Shown one piece after another: positions 52,901 through 64,000 of a DNA stretch of 64,000 bases (position 1 is the stretch's first letter; the number at the start of each line of letters is the position of its first letter). The translations under genes and the position numbers were made by a program. Source of the DNA: an uncultured SAR86 cluster bacterium (GTDB taxonomy: Bacteria > Pseudomonadota > Gammaproteobacteria > Magnimaribacterales > Magnimaribacteraceae); assembly GCA_902517565.1 (NCBI GenBank), contig CABYCU010000001.1, positions 186,001 to 250,000 on the forward strand. Reading direction: 5' to 3'. The notes under the pieces are model-generated. The model was not told where the DNA came from. It did not search any database and was given only the letters and a program-made list of their open reading frames with translations.

Positions 52901-53776
52901 ATGTCACTTTATAGTGTTTTTTATTTTTTACTAATAAGCACCCTTGGCCTGATTCCCTACAAATTGCTTTATTTTATTGGAAAAGTAATCTCTTTTTCAT
53001 TCTTAATAATTCCAAATAAACATAAAAAGATATCTTTAGTGAATCTTAAACTTATTTTTCCCGATCTATCCCATAACGAAATAATGGATCTACTTAAAGA
53101 TAGCCTGTTTCACAGCTCTATGAATTTTCTTGAGAGCGGGATGGTTTGGGGCAGAAAAGACTATGCCAACAGGAAAGGCTTTATTGATGTTAAAAACTTT
53201 CAATCTGTAAAGACTTCTATAAAAAATAATAATGGCGTGCTTCTTTTTACTCCTCATTTAGGAAACATAGAAATACTCATAAACTTTTTGGGAGAAAATA
53301 CCATTTGCACTATTCCTTATACTAGACCTAAAAATAAATACATAGACAGTGTGATTACAAAATCGAGAAATAGTTCTGGTGTCAAAATGGTAAATATAGA
53401 CTCTGTTGGTATTAAAGAAATTCTCTCTACACTGAGGAATGGAAATGTTGTAGCTTTTGCTTCAGATCAGGTACCTAAAAAAGGGTCAGGAATCTTTTCA
53501 AGTTTTTTCAATCAAGATATTTATTCAATAAAGCTTGTTCCAAAATTACAACAAAAAACAAGTTGTGCAGTGCACTTAATGTATTGTGAAAGAAAGAAAA
53601 ATGGCGAAGGTTTTCTCATTCATTTCAGTGATTCTATTCACCTCTCAGAAGAGGTCAAAGAGGGTGTAGATAAAATGAATATAGAGTTTGAAAAATGTAT
53701 AATGTACAACCCAGGGCAATATTCCTGGGAATATAAAAAATTTAAAAGAACAGAAAAAGAATCCCTATATTTATAG
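52901..53776 (+). CDS. Lipid A biosynthesis lauroyl/myristoyl-type acyltransferase
   Basis: Membrane acyltransferase of the LpxL/HtrB family that adds a secondary acyl chain to lipid A, 291 residues. The track opens at 52841 inside trkH; the ATG at 52901 (MSLYSVFYFLLIST) is preferred. One N-terminal span is present. The catalytic HxxxxE is H119-LGNI-E124. The later ASDQVPKKGSGIFSSFF is the usual second block. Its place between trkH and GlyRS is the same as htrB in Pseudomonas-type gene order. Confidence 0.85.
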   Translation: MSLYSVFYFLLISTLGLIPYKLLYFIGKVISFSFLIIPNKHKKISLVNLKLIFPDLSHNEIMDLLKDSLFHSSMNFLESGMVWGRKDYANRKGFIDVKNFQSVKTSIKNNNGVLLFTPHLGNIEILINFLGENTICTIPYTRPKNKYIDSVITKSRNSSGVKMVNIDSVGIKEILSTLRNGNVVAFASDQVPKKGSGIFSSFFNQDIYSIKLVPKLQQKTSCAVHLMYCERKKNGEGFLIHFSDSIHLSEEVKEGVDKMNIEFEKCIMYNPGQYSWEYKKFKRTEKESLYL

Positions 53777-53787
53777 AAATGTAACTA

Positions 53788-53803
53788 TAGTAAGTACTTA
53801 CTA
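53788..53803. promoter_or_regulatory. 16-bp perfect palindrome just upstream of glyS
   Basis: TAGTAAGTACTTACTA is a perfect inverted repeat ending 6 bases before the glyS ATG. No Shine-Dalgarno is present. It could be a repressor operator or could block initiation as an RNA or cruciform element. Confidence 0.45.
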
Positions 53804-53808
53804 ACAGT

Positions 53809-55158
53809 ATGAAAAATCACACAATGGAAGACTTGGTATCCCTTTGTAAAAGAAGAGGTTTCATATTTCAATCTAATGAAATATATGGGGGGTTGCAGGG
53901 TCTTTACGATTATGGGCCATTAGGGGTAGAGCTTAAAAATAACCTTAAGAAGTCATGGTGGAAATCTATGATTTATGAAAGGGATGATATAGAAGGTATC
54001 GACTCATCCATTTTAACAAATCCTCTTGTTCTAAAATATTCCGGACATGAAGATACTTTTACAGATCCTTTAGTTGACTGTAAGTCTTGTGGTGAAAGAT
54101 TCCGAGCAGACCAAGTACCAGATTATTGTAAAAAAGAGGACTTAACGGAGCCAAGACAATTTAATCTTATGTTTAAAACAAATGTAGGCCCAGTTGAGGA
54201 TAATAATTCTTTCGCTTATTTGAGACCTGAAACTGCCCAAAATATTTTTACCAATTTTAAGAACGTCTTAGATTCAGCACCCCACCCTCTTCCGTTCGGT
54301 ATAGCTCAAATGGGTAAAGCGTTTCGAAATGAGATTACTCCTAGGAATTTTATATTTAGAGTTCGTGAATTCGAACAAATGGAACTTGAATTTTTTGTTA
54401 AGCCGGGAGAAGACGAGGAATGGCACAAAAAATGGACTGATTTAAGGTTACAGTGGTGGGAAGACCAAGGTGTAATGCGAGACAACATTGAGTTGTACCA
54501 TGTTCCTTCTGATGAATTAGCCCACTATTCCAAGGCCACAGTAGATATCATGTATAAATACCCACACGGCCTTGAAGAGCTCGAAGGTATTGCAAATAGG
54601 ACTGATTTTGATCTAGGGTCTCATACTAAGGGTCAGAAAGAGCTTAATATAAGCGCAAAGGTTGCAGAAAATACACAGTCTAACGCTAAATTAGCTGTCC
54701 AAGACCTAGAAACTAAGGAATGGGTTGTGCCTTATGTTATAGAGCCGTCTGCTGGAGTAGATAGAGGGTTTTTAGCCATACTTAATGAAGCTTATAAGGT
54801 TGAATCTCTAAAAGATGACAAAGAAAGAACTGTTTTAGCGCTAAAACCCCACCTAGCACCAATTAAAGTTGCTGTAATTCCTCTAAAAAGAAACGAAAAG
54901 TCTATAGTGCAGCAATCAATTGATCTCAAAAATAAATTACAACGCTTGATTGAGGGCAGAGTATTGTTAGAAAATACAGGTAACATCGGTAAAAACTATA
55001 GAAAACATGATGAAATTGGTACACCTGCATGCATTACCGTCGATTTTCAGACTCTAGATGATAATACTGTAACTATTAGAGATAGAGATACTATGGAACA
55101 AAAAAGAATTAATTTAGACGAAGTTATAAGTTTTTTAAGGGATAATTACAGTATTTAG
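53809..55158 (+). CDS. glyS: Glycyl-tRNA synthetase, alpha2 (dimeric) type
   Basis: Class II synthetase charging tRNA-Gly, 449 residues. It is the single-chain dimeric type found in Gram-positives, archaea and eukaryotes: [21 protein letters not shown] at the N-terminus, motif 2 [19 protein letters not shown] (about 172), [13 protein letters not shown] and motif 3 [15 protein letters not shown] zinc-knuckle-like [11 protein letters not shown] begins at C91. The C-terminal anticodon domain contains [13 protein letters not shown]. Most gammaproteobacteria use the unrelated alpha2beta2 GlyQ/GlyS, and in Pseudomonas those genes sit at this same position, so this is probably a replacement in place. 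Confidence 0.94.
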   Translation: MKNHTMEDLVSLCKRRGFIFQSNEIYGGLQGLYDYGPLGVELKNNLKKSWWKSMIYERDDIEGIDSSILTNPLVLKYSGHEDTFTDPLVDCKSCGERFRADQVPDYCKKEDLTEPRQFNLMFKTNVGPVEDNNSFAYLRPETAQNIFTNFKNVLDSAPHPLPFGIAQMGKAFRNEITPRNFIFRVREFEQMELEFFVKPGEDEEWHKKWTDLRLQWWEDQGVMRDNIELYHVPSDELAHYSKATVDIMYKYPHGLEELEGIANRTDFDLGSHTKGQKELNISAKVAENTQSNAKLAVQDLETKEWVVPYVIEPSAGVDRGFLAILNEAYKVESLKDDKERTVLALKPHLAPIKVAVIPLKRNEKSIVQQSIDLKNKLQRLIEGRVLLENTGNIGKNYRKHDEIGTPACITVDFQTLDDNTVTIRDRDTMEQKRINLDEVISFLRDNYSI

Positions 55159-55163
55159 CGATT

Positions 55164-55721
55164 ATGGACGATATTGTGATCTTGGATAGAGATGGGGTCA
55201 TTAATGTTGATCTTATGACCTATGTTACGAGACCTGAAGATTTTAAACCCATAAAAGGCAGTTTGGAAGCTATTGCGCTACTCAATAAAAGTGGTTTTAA
55301 AATAGCTATTGCCACAAATCAAGCTTGTATCGAAAAAAAAATTATAAGTGATTCGGAATTGTCCGGTATACACGACTATATGAGAGAACTATTGCTGAAG
55401 GTAGGCGGAAAGGTAGATTACATAGCCCGCTGCCCTCATGCACCAGAAAGTCTGTGTGAGTGCAGAAAGCCTAAAACCGGACTTCTCAAAGAAATTGAAA
55501 GATCTTTAAATATTGACCTGAAGGGTAAGTATTTTATAGGAGACAAAGAGTCAGATATTCTGGCTGGAAAATCTCATGGTTGCACTCCACTGCTAATTAA
55601 AACTGGTGGATATGGTGAAAAAGTACTAGGAACAGAAAACTGCCCACCCAGTAATCACTGTTTTGATAGTCTGATTGAAGCAGCAGAATTTATTGTAAGC
55701 TCTACTAGTGATTATTCTTAG
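55164..55721 (+). CDS. gmhB: D-glycero-beta-D-manno-heptose 1,7-bisphosphate 7-phosphatase
   Basis: HAD phosphatase of ADP-heptose synthesis for LPS inner core, 185 residues. The motif ILDRDGVINVD has the two catalytic aspartates. The zinc-binding loop CPHAPESLCECRKPKTGLL has C-x-H and C-x-C as in GmhB. FIGDKESDILAG is the last HAD motif. The ATG follows GlyRS by 5 bp, and it overlaps plsC by 14 bp. It indicates a heptose-containing LPS. Confidence 0.92.
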   Translation: MDDIVILDRDGVINVDLMTYVTRPEDFKPIKGSLEAIALLNKSGFKIAIATNQACIEKKIISDSELSGIHDYMRELLLKVGGKVDYIARCPHAPESLCECRKPKTGLLKEIERSLNIDLKGKYFIGDKESDILAGKSHGCTPLLIKTGGYGEKVLGTENCPPSNHCFDSLIEAAEFIVSSTSDYS

Positions 55722-56403
55722 ATCAGCTTTTTTTTATTTTGGCTATATAAGCTCTGGTGTATTGGCAAGTTTGATGGCTTGCTTGATTGGCCCTTTCATA
55801 AGTCTTGATAATAGGTTGAAGCTTTTTTCGTTATGGCCTAAATTTTCTAACTGGTTCTTGCACATGACTTGCAATATAAAGGTTGAAGTAGTTGGAAAAG
55901 AAAACATACCAACTGCCCCTTGCGTGATTGTTTCTAACCATCAGGGACAATGGGAAACGTTTTATATGCAATATCTATTTCATCCTCTTTGCACACTTTT
56001 AAAAAGAGAGCTTTTGTATATTCCCTTCTGGGGATGGGCTATGAAAATGTTAAATCCAATTGCTATAAACAGAAATAAACCAAAAGAGGCGATCTTGCAG
56101 ACCCTAGAAGAAGGGTCTAATAGGCTTAAAAAAGGTATGTTTGTTCTACTCTTTCCAGAGGGAACGAGAGTGGAGGCGGGCAGAGTAGGAAAATATGCTA
56201 GAAGTAGTTTTGAATTGGCTAAAAGAAATAGAGTAAAAGTTTTACCGCTTTGTCATAACTCGGGTAACTGTTGGCCTGCTCATAGATTCCTAAAGGTGCC
56301 TGGAACAATTACATTGATAATAGGAGAACCTTTTTATGTAGAGGACTCAAAAGAGTCAGCAGATTTGGTCATGAAATGGACAGAAAATAATCTACGCTCG
56401 TGA
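55708..56403 (+). CDS. plsC: 1-acyl-sn-glycerol-3-phosphate acyltransferase
   Basis: Membrane acyltransferase that makes phosphatidic acid, 231 residues. The start is GTG inside gmhB. An N-terminal hydrophobic segment is followed by motif I as SNHQGQWETF (H-x4-E, the variant usual in this gammaproteobacterial subgroup) and motif III as LFPEGTRVEAG. Neighbourhood with gmhB and gyrB matches Pseudomonas. Its stop lies 1 bp from the convergent gyrB stop. Confidence 0.88.
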   Translation: MIILRSAFFYFGYISSGVLASLMACLIGPFISLDNRLKLFSLWPKFSNWFLHMTCNIKVEVVGKENIPTAPCVIVSNHQGQWETFYMQYLFHPLCTLLKRELLYIPFWGWAMKMLNPIAINRNKPKEAILQTLEEGSNRLKKGMFVLLFPEGTRVEAGRVGKYARSSFELAKRNRVKVLPLCHNSGNCWPAHRFLKVPGTITLIIGEPFYVEDSKESADLVMKWTENNLRS

Positions 56404-56404
56404 A

Positions 56405-58894
<2,490 letters not shown>

Positions 58895-58905
58895 TTAATA
58901 TAAAT

Positions 58906-59976
58906 TTAGAGATTTATCTTCGTAAAGTTTGTCAATTTTGCAACTGATTTGTGCATCTCTTCTCCCTCTATACCTGTAAATATTATTTGGCTATCTGTCT
59001 TTAAGATCTGCTGAAGAATTGAAGATAAGTTTCGATAATCAAGTTCCGCACCCAGATCATCCATTAACAAAATGATTTCCCTGTTGGTTAAACTCTTAAT
59101 CATCATGGAACTTGATAAAAATATTAATAAAATCAATATCTTAAGTTGACCCCTAGAAAGATTTGAAGAGGCGTGTTTCTTTTTTACTTTAAATGTAAAG
59201 TCCATTCTGTGTGGTCCTTTTGAAGTGTAACCAACAGCACGATCTCGTTCCAGGCACTCTGTTAAAGAATCATCAAGTTTCTTTGTTCTTTCCCAACCTT
59301 TAGTAAAAGCAACATCTACTTCATCTAGAAAAGCAAATACACCTGAAGACACTACCTCTTCTATGTGTTTTATAACTTCCTTTTTGAATACCTTAAAAAA
59401 GTCGTATTGCTCTAAACTTAGCTCAAGCCCTAGAGATGAAACTTCTTTACTCCACAAAGATATTTCAGAATTTGAAAGTTTATTTTTTAGACACTTATTT
59501 CTTTGTTTGAGCGCTCTTTGGTATTGATTGTGTATTTTCTTTGTTTGAGGTTTCACGTGAAACATTAATTCATTAAAGAATTCTCGCCTGAGGTCAGGTT
59601 CGCCTTCAATCATTTTTAGATTCTTAGCTAATACTAATTGAAAGAAATAAAGCTCTTCCTTTTTAACTGATAAATCATCGAGTGTTCGTTTTGATGATGG
59701 TCTCGAGATGAGACTATTTTGTACTTTTAGTTTGAGGTTTTTATCTCTTAATTTACCTATTAAAGAAATATTGTAGAAATCTTTATGGCTATTAATACAT
59801 TCTTTCGTTTCCTTTGCTCTAAAAGAATTACCCGTAAGGAGTATATTTAAAGCCTCTAATACTGAAGTTTTACCAGAGCCATTTTCTCCGAGTATTAAAT
59901 TAGTACCTGAAGAAAATTTAAAAGATTTATCCTGGAATGACCTAAAATTTATTAGCTGGAGCCTCTCTAGAGGCAT
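58906..59976 (-). CDS. recF: DNA replication/repair protein RecF
   Basis: SMC-like ATPase that loads RecA at gaps, 356 residues. Walker A is LGENGSGKTSVLEAL, the signature is SNLSRGQLKIL and Walker B is IILLMDDLGAELD. The start overlaps the dnaN stop by one base. gyrB follows after 20 bp, in the classical dnaA-dnaN-recF-gyrB order. Confidence 0.95.
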   Translation of the reverse strand: MPLERLQLINFRSFQDKSFKFSSGTNLILGENGSGKTSVLEALNILLTGNSFRAKETKECINSHKDFYNISLIGKLRDKNLKLKVQNSLISRPSSKRTLDDLSVKKEELYFFQLVLAKNLKMIEGEPDLRREFFNELMFHVKPQTKKIHNQYQRALKQRNKCLKNKLSNSEISLWSKEVSSLGLELSLEQYDFFKVFKKEVIKHIEEVVSSGVFAFLDEVDVAFTKGWERTKKLDDSLTECLERDRAVGYTSKGPHRMDFTFKVKKKHASSNLSRGQLKILILLIFLSSSMMIKSLTNREIILLMDDLGAELDYRNLSSILQQILKTDSQIIFTGIEGEEMHKSVAKLTNFTKINL

Positions 59977-61076
59977 TAGAGCCTCATAGGCATAATGACA
60001 TAAACGTCATCTTCCGAACCTTTTTCTTTGATAATACAGCTAGAATCTTCACCATAAAACTCAAAATTTACAGAATCTCCATCAATTGAGTTTAAAACAT
60101 CTAGTAAATAACCTATATTAAAGCCCACTTCTAGCTCGGGACCACTATAAACAACCTCTAATTCCTCTTCAGCAGATTCTTGTTCGGGGTTGTTAGCTGT
60201 AAGTTTTAACTTGTTTGGGCTTAATTGGAACCTCACACCTCTATATTTCTCATTAGATAACACCGAAGCTCTAGATAGGGCTGACTGCAAAATCTCCTTG
60301 CTTATTTCTAAAGGAAGAGGCTCTCCAGTAGGAAAAACTTTATCATAATCCGGATATTTACCATCTATGAGTTTACTAGAAAAACTTAAATTTGTTGACC
60401 TTACATCTACGTAAGAAGGTCCAATAAGAAGTTCTATTTCTTCATGCTCTGGAGAAAGTAATTTTGACAGTTCAAGAACGGCCTTTCTTGGCAATATATT
60501 CCTTGTTTCTTGAGTGGCGGTACTTGTCTTTGAAGATGAGAATGCAAGTCTATGTCCGTCTGTTGCAACACCATTTATTCTGCTTCCATCCATCTCAAGA
60601 AGCATTCCATTGAGATAGTACCTTACGTCTTGAGAGGCCATGGAAAACGACGTTTTAGCCAATATCCTCTTCAAGATTGACGAATCTATTTTAACTGGTG
60701 TTTGTTCTTCGTGAATTTCAATTTCTGGGAAGTCATCTGGAGAAATTGTAGCAAAATCAGCGTGGAAATTATTTGAACTTACGCTTAGTTTGCCATTTCC
60801 AAGAGAAAAGTTTACATTCTCTCCCTCGGGTAATGATCTGCACAATTCTGACATTTTCCTTGCTGAGACCGTAGTTTCACCCTCTTCTTCAATATTGATT
60901 AGATCTGAATATGTCTTGATTTGTATTTCTAAGTCTGTGGCTGTAACTTCTAGCTTACCGTTAAGTGTTTTGAGGCGTAAATTAGCTAAAATAGGTATTG
61001 TTTGCCTCCTTTCCGCGACTGCTGCTGCATTTTGTAAAGAATCGACAATTTGAGATTTTTCCGCTGTAAATTTCAT
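59976..61076 (-). CDS. dnaN: DNA polymerase III beta sliding clamp
   Basis: Processivity clamp, 366 residues, three repeated domains. The blocks RQTIPILANLRLKT, TDGHRLAFS, EKYRGVRFQL and the C-terminal DDVYVIMPMRL are conserved. It follows dnaA after 7 bp and is probably co-transcribed from dnaA. Confidence 0.97.
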   Translation of the reverse strand: MKFTAEKSQIVDSLQNAAAVAERRQTIPILANLRLKTLNGKLEVTATDLEIQIKTYSDLINIEEEGETTVSARKMSELCRSLPEGENVNFSLGNGKLSVSSNNFHADFATISPDDFPEIEIHEEQTPVKIDSSILKRILAKTSFSMASQDVRYYLNGMLLEMDGSRINGVATDGHRLAFSSSKTSTATQETRNILPRKAVLELSKLLSPEHEEIELLIGPSYVDVRSTNLSFSSKLIDGKYPDYDKVFPTGEPLPLEISKEILQSALSRASVLSNEKYRGVRFQLSPNKLKLTANNPEQESAEEELEVVYSGPELEVGFNIGYLLDVLNSIDGDSVNFEFYGEDSSCIIKEKGSEDDVYVIMPMRL

Positions 61077-61083
61077 CCTTTTA

Positions 61084-62451
61084 TTATATAGTTAAAACCC
61101 TTAAAAGTTTCCTATAATCCTCTTCTATGTCTAAATTGAAAGCTCTAAGTTCTTTTATTTTTTTACAAGCATGAATAACTGTTGTGTGATCTCTGCCTCC
61201 AAAAGACTCACCTATTTCCGGCAGGCTATAATTTGTAAGCTCCTTTGCCAAAAACATAGCCATTTGCCTTGGCCTTGCTACAGACCTACTTCTTCTTTTA
61301 GACAATATATCGCTTAGTTTAATGTTGTAATATTCAGCAGTTGTTTTTTGTATGTTTTCGACACTCACCTGCCTGGCCTGAATAGCCAGTAGGTCTTTGA
61401 GGGAATCTTTAATTAAATCCACAGATATGGGCCTAGCCGTAAAATTAGAGTTTGCAATTACTCTTTTTAATGCGCCTTCAAGCTCTCTTACGTTAGACCT
61501 TACTTTTTGAGCAATGAAAAAAGCTGATTCTTCGTTTAAATCATTGTTCATAGATTCTGCTTTTTTGAGGAGTATCGCTACTCTGGTTTCAAGTTCAGGT
61601 GGCTCTATAACAACCGGTAATCCCCACCCCAGCCTTGATTTTAGTCTATCCTCTAGACCGTCAATCTCCTTAGGATATCTATCACATGTAAGTATCATCT
61701 GGCTACCTTTTTCCAGTAAAGAGTTAAATGTATGAAACAATTCTTCTTGGGATTGTTCTTTTTTCGCAAAAAACTGTATGTCGTCAATCAAGAGTGCATC
61801 TAACGACCTATAATATTGTTTAAATTCATTAATTGCGCCTAATTGTAGTGATTTTACCATATCACTCACGAACTTCTCTGAATGGACATATGCAATTTTC
61901 TTGGCTGGATCCTTTCTCAATATTTCATTTCCCACGGCATGCATAAGATGCGTTTTTCCCAGGCCAACGCCACCATAAATAAATAAAGGGTTGTAGGAAT
62001 TCTTTAAACCATCTCCGATTTGCCTGGATGCTGCGAGAGCGATGTGATTAGATTTTCCTTCTACAAAAGTTTCAAAAGTAAAGTTTTCGATAAGATTGCT
62101 TTTCTTGGGGGGCTGAATAGATGGTGTCTCCAAAAAAAACGGTTCGCTTTCTTCTGGTTCATTGGCTTTACTTGACGGCACCTTGTCATGATAATCCACA
62201 AATATTTCGAAGTTTAGGTTTAGGTCTCTGTTACTAGTAATGGCAGACAATCTTTCTTTAATTGTGGTGCCATAGTTGTCTTGAACCCAATCTGATATAA
62301 ATTTATTAGGAGCTAAAACACTGTAAGACAAAGGGTTTGAGCCATTATTTTGTTCTAGTGTCAAGGGGGCAATCCATGTAGAATACTCTTCAACTGGCAA
62401 GTCTCTCTCCAGTGTTTTTTTACATTCTCCCCAAAAGTGCAAATCAGTCAT
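61084..62451 (-). CDS. dnaA: Chromosomal replication initiator DnaA
   Basis: AAA+ initiator that binds DnaA boxes and opens oriC, 455 residues. The N-terminal domain I has [17 protein letters not shown]. The AAA+ domain (about 125-340) has Walker [15 protein letters not shown] and sensor motifs around [19 protein letters not shown]. Domain IV carries the box-binding signature [15 protein letters not shown]. The gene reads away from the two DnaA boxes, and a TATAAT lies about 9 bp before its ATG. Confidence 0.97.
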   Translation of the reverse strand: MTDLHFWGECKKTLERDLPVEEYSTWIAPLTLEQNNGSNPLSYSVLAPNKFISDWVQDNYGTTIKERLSAITSNRDLNLNFEIFVDYHDKVPSSKANEPEESEPFFLETPSIQPPKKSNLIENFTFETFVEGKSNHIALAASRQIGDGLKNSYNPLFIYGGVGLGKTHLMHAVGNEILRKDPAKKIAYVHSEKFVSDMVKSLQLGAINEFKQYYRSLDALLIDDIQFFAKKEQSQEELFHTFNSLLEKGSQMILTCDRYPKEIDGLEDRLKSRLGWGLPVVIEPPELETRVAILLKKAESMNNDLNEESAFFIAQKVRSNVRELEGALKRVIANSNFTARPISVDLIKDSLKDLLAIQARQVSVENIQKTTAEYYNIKLSDILSKRRSRSVARPRQMAMFLAKELTNYSLPEIGESFGGRDHTTVIHACKKIKELRAFNLDIEEDYRKLLRVLTI

Positions 62452-62480
62452 GAATTAGGATTATATATAAATTAACATAG

Positions 62481-62489
62481 TTATCCACA
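62481..62489 (+). promoter_or_regulatory. DnaA box, perfect consensus
   Basis: TTATCCACA on the plus strand, about 30 bp upstream of the dnaA start codon. Confidence 0.85.
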
Positions 62490-62509
62490 GTATAAACACA
62501 GATTTTTAT

Positions 62510-62518
62510 TGTGGATAA
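62510..62518 (-). promoter_or_regulatory. DnaA box, perfect consensus, opposite orientation
   Basis: TGTGGATAA on the plus strand, so TTATCCACA on the minus strand. Its TTATCC could also act as -35 for a minus-strand TATACT at 18 bp, which would link DnaA binding to dnaA transcription. Confidence 0.85.
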
Positions 62519-62548
62519 CATGTTAATATATTGTATGAATTATTTTAC

Positions 62549-62577
62549 TTGTTTTAAACTTACAAAAACTCTATTAT
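62549..62577 (+). promoter_or_regulatory. Candidate promoter of rpmH-rnpA-yidD-yidC
   Basis: TTGTTT and TATTAT with exactly 17 bp between them. The start site would be near 62584, leaving a leader of about 20 bases before the rpmH ATG. Confidence 0.65.
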
Positions 62578-62604
62578 GCGCATCCCTTTAAACCTTTAAG
62601 CATC

Positions 62605-62739
62605 ATGAAAAGAACTTATCAACCAAGTAGAATCAAAAGAGCCAGAACACACGGTTTTCGTTCAAGAAATTCAACTCTAGGAGGTAAAAAGGTTCTGAGC
62701 AATAGAAGGAAAAAAGGGAGGCTCTCTTTGACGGTCTGA
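62605..62739 (+). CDS. rpmH: 50S ribosomal protein L34
   Basis: A 44-residue gene missing from the ORF track. It reads [18 protein letters not shown], then [21 protein letters not shown] and LSLTV, the full L34 pattern (E. coli MKRTFQPS...). It is two residues shorter at the C-terminus than E. coli L34. rnpA starts one base after its stop. Confidence 0.97.
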   Translation: MKRTYQPSRIKRARTHGFRSRNSTLGGKKVLSNRRKKGRLSLTV

Positions 62740-62740
62740 A

Positions 62741-63082
62741 ATGACCCCAAAACGCTCTATATCATCTAAAGAAGGTTTCGAAGATATCTTTTCTTCGCCA
62801 AAACAAAAATTCTCTACTAAGAACATACTCGTACTATCAAAGACAAATAACTTGGGCTTTGCAAGGATTGGTGTTGCTATTAGAAAAAAGGACGTCAAAC
62901 TTGCAGTTAATAGAAATAACATTAAGAGAAAAATTAAAGGAAGTTTTCTTTCAAAGGTTCTAGAATTACCTCTTAGAGATTTTGTGGTTTATGTAAAAAG
63001 AGATCTTGTAGGGAAAGAAGTTGAGCTCAAGAAAGATTTAGAAAAAATTTGGGGTAAATTTAATCAAAAAAATGATCAATAA
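62741..63082 (+). CDS. rnpA: Ribonuclease P protein component
   Basis: Protein subunit that helps the RNase P RNA cut tRNA precursors, 113 residues. The RNA-binding core is [30 protein letters not shown], corresponding to the usual VKRAVDRNRIKR motif. It is basic overall. The stop overlaps yidD by 11 bp, in the normal rpmH-rnpA-yidD-yidC order. Confidence 0.95.
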   Translation: MTPKRSISSKEGFEDIFSSPKQKFSTKNILVLSKTNNLGFARIGVAIRKKDVKLAVNRNNIKRKIKGSFLSKVLELPLRDFVVYVKRDLVGKEVELKKDLEKIWGKFNQKNDQ

Positions 63083-63308
63083 AACAATAATTAAAATCAT
63101 AAGAATTTATCAAAAATTTATTAGCCCTTTATTAGGTCAAAACTGCAGATTCCACCCAACGTGTTCTCAATATGCAATAGAGGCATATACTGTTCATGGG
63201 GTGGTGAAAGGAACTTATTTATCTGTTAAACGTATCTTGAAATGCAACCCCTGGGGTGCCAGCGGTGTAGACTATGTACCTGGAGGAAATAAGCATGGAT
63301 GTGATTAA
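63072..63308 (+). CDS. yidD: Membrane protein insertion efficiency factor YidD
   Basis: A 78-residue peripheral membrane protein helping YidC insertion. Family signatures [29 protein letters not shown] and [18 protein letters not shown] include the three conserved cysteines. It overlaps both rnpA and yidC, so translation is coupled. Confidence 0.96.
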   Translation: MINKTIIKIIRIYQKFISPLLGQNCRFHPTCSQYAIEAYTVHGVVKGTYLSVKRILKCNPWGASGVDYVPGGNKHGCD

Positions 63309-64000
63309 AACCTCACTTATTTTTGCTATCGCAATTACTCTTTATTACCTTCTTCTTCAATGGCCCGTCAATACTATTGAGGAACCTTATATAGAAGAAA
63401 TAGCCAATCAATCAATGGATTTAAATGATAGTGAGCAGTTACTATCAGAAACACTTGCACCCTTGTCTTCATCATCGAAAATCGAGCCCGTGGCAAAGAT
63501 AGATGAGTCAAGTTACTTTGAAATACAAAACGATGATTTGTCGCTTTTGATAGATTCTCGAACTGGAAGATTTTTTGCTTCACAGCTCAAAAATATTTCT
63601 GAAACAAAAGGTTCTGAGGAAGGCTTTATGGTCCTGGGTAGGACCTATAATGCAGATTCCGGAGGGGAAAATATTTACTTTGCCAACAGTGGTTTTTACA
63701 CCAGAACTCAAGGCTACTTGGACCCTGACTTCTCAAAAATTTCGGAACTAAATAGCAGCGAAGGAACGATGACTTATCTGTTGGAAGGTTCTGGGAATGG
63801 TATGACTTTTTCTAGAAGAATTGAAGTTCAGAAAAGTGGTTATGCGATAGATGTTGAAGATAAGGTTAGTTCTTCTCTTGATGAAGACATTGTGATCACT
63901 CCTTATGTCGTAATTGAAAGAGATGCATCTACCGTTGAAGAGAGTGGGCTAATGTATACATACTTGGGGCCGGTGTTTTCTTCTTCAAAGGACACTTATG
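63295..64000 (+). CDS. yidC: Membrane protein insertase YidC (3' end outside window)
   Basis: Inserts and folds inner-membrane proteins with or without Sec. The ATG at 63295 lies inside yidD and has TGGAGGAAAT upstream. The 235 visible codons hold the N-terminal span ([21 protein letters not shown]), a short linker with acidic and serine residues and the first part of the periplasmic beta-sandwich domain ([28 protein letters not shown]). The frame is open to base 64000, so the gene is cut by the window edge and is absent from the ORF track. Confidence 0.93.
   Translation, partial: MDVIKTSLIFAIAITLYYLLLQWPVNTIEEPYIEEIANQSMDLNDSEQLLSETLAPLSSSSKIEPVAKIDESSYFEIQNDDLSLLIDSRTGRFFASQLKNISETKGSEEGFMVLGRTYNADSGGENIYFANSGFYTRTQGYLDPDFSKISELNSSEGTMTYLLEGSGNGMTFSRRIEVQKSGYAIDVEDKVSSSLDEDIVITPYVVIERDASTVEESGLMYTYLGPVFSSSKDTY

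Larger units (their letters stand above)
62452..62604. other. Candidate origin of replication (oriC) between dnaA and rpmH
   Basis: A 153-bp, very AT-rich gap between divergent dnaA and rpmH, the usual oriC place in Pseudomonas-type genomes. It holds two perfect TTATCCACA boxes in inverted orientation (62481-62489 plus; 62510-62518 minus) and T/A-rich stretches on both sides. Only two consensus boxes are visible; weaker boxes were not resolved by eye. Whether it is the active origin is inferred. Confidence 0.65.

Noticed and set aside
53777-53808. T-box or glycine riboswitch before glyS
   Set aside because: Only 32 bp lie between the acyltransferase stop and glyS, far too short for either, and the only structure is the 16-bp palindrome.

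Overview
The window looks like a piece of a compact, AT-rich marine gammaproteobacterial chromosome, most plausibly SAR86-like. This is an inference from gene order, protein style and low GC judged by eye; nothing was searched. Support comes from several gene orders that match Pseudomonas-type gammaproteobacteria from memory (lptM-lysA-dapF-DUF484-xerC-yigB; engB-cc4-dsbA with polA; def-fmt-trkA-trkH-lipid A acyltransferase; GlyRS-gmhB-plsC-gyrB-recF-dnaN-dnaA-oriC-rpmH-rnpA-yidD-yidC), strong use of AGA for arginine, and very tight packing. Convergent genes overlap or lie a few bases apart, and most intergenic gaps are under 150 bp.

Layout. 1-7294: S-adenosylhomocysteine hydrolase (5' end outside the window), argH, then the lysine/diaminopimelate block with the short lptM gene missing from the ORF track, xerC and a HAD phosphatase. 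7291-20022: an accessory catabolic stretch with a cupredoxin, glutaryl-CoA dehydrogenase, tRNA-Arg(CCG), a D-aminoacylase-type amidohydrolase with foreign-looking arginine codons, a ThDP enzyme, a carotenoid/stilbene oxygenase-acyl-CoA synthetase-nitroreductase operon, a serine hydrolase, a MaoC/CitE pair and a lipoprotein DsbA. 20027-35090: cytochrome c4, engB, an FkbM methyltransferase with an apparent ATC start, polA, dsbB, pckA, gshA, a quinone reductase, typA, a His/Met-rich outer-membrane protein and small metabolic genes. 35100-46540: a cupin, a ZnuD-like TonB receptor with four His/Asp/Glu-rich blocks, a DUF2946-like protein, and the full aa3-type cytochrome c oxidase cluster with its copper and haem A assembly genes. 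46664-56403: aroE-tsaC-purE, def-fmt, trkA-trkH, a lipid A acyltransferase, a dimeric (alpha2) glycyl-tRNA synthetase where relatives keep glyQ/glyS, gmhB and plsC. 56405-64000: gyrB (with a lysine-rich N-terminal tail), recF, dnaN and dnaA on the minus strand, a short oriC-like region with two perfect inverted DnaA boxes, then rpmH, rnpA, yidD and yidC (cut by the window end) on the plus strand.

How it works together. Cytochrome c4 and the cupredoxin are plausible electron carriers to the oxidase. SCO1, CtaG, SURF1 and a second CxxxC thioredoxin-like protein would load copper and haem. The metal receptor directly downstream of SCO1 on the same strand suggests that metal uptake and oxidase biogenesis may be linked. 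DsbA and DsbB would make periplasmic disulfides. No CRISPR array, prophage or insertion sequence was seen. The most informative oddities are the GlyRS replacement, the codon-usage outlier amidohydrolase, the FkbM start with its upstream RNA structures, the His/Asp-rich receptor next to the cox genes, and the GyrB tail.
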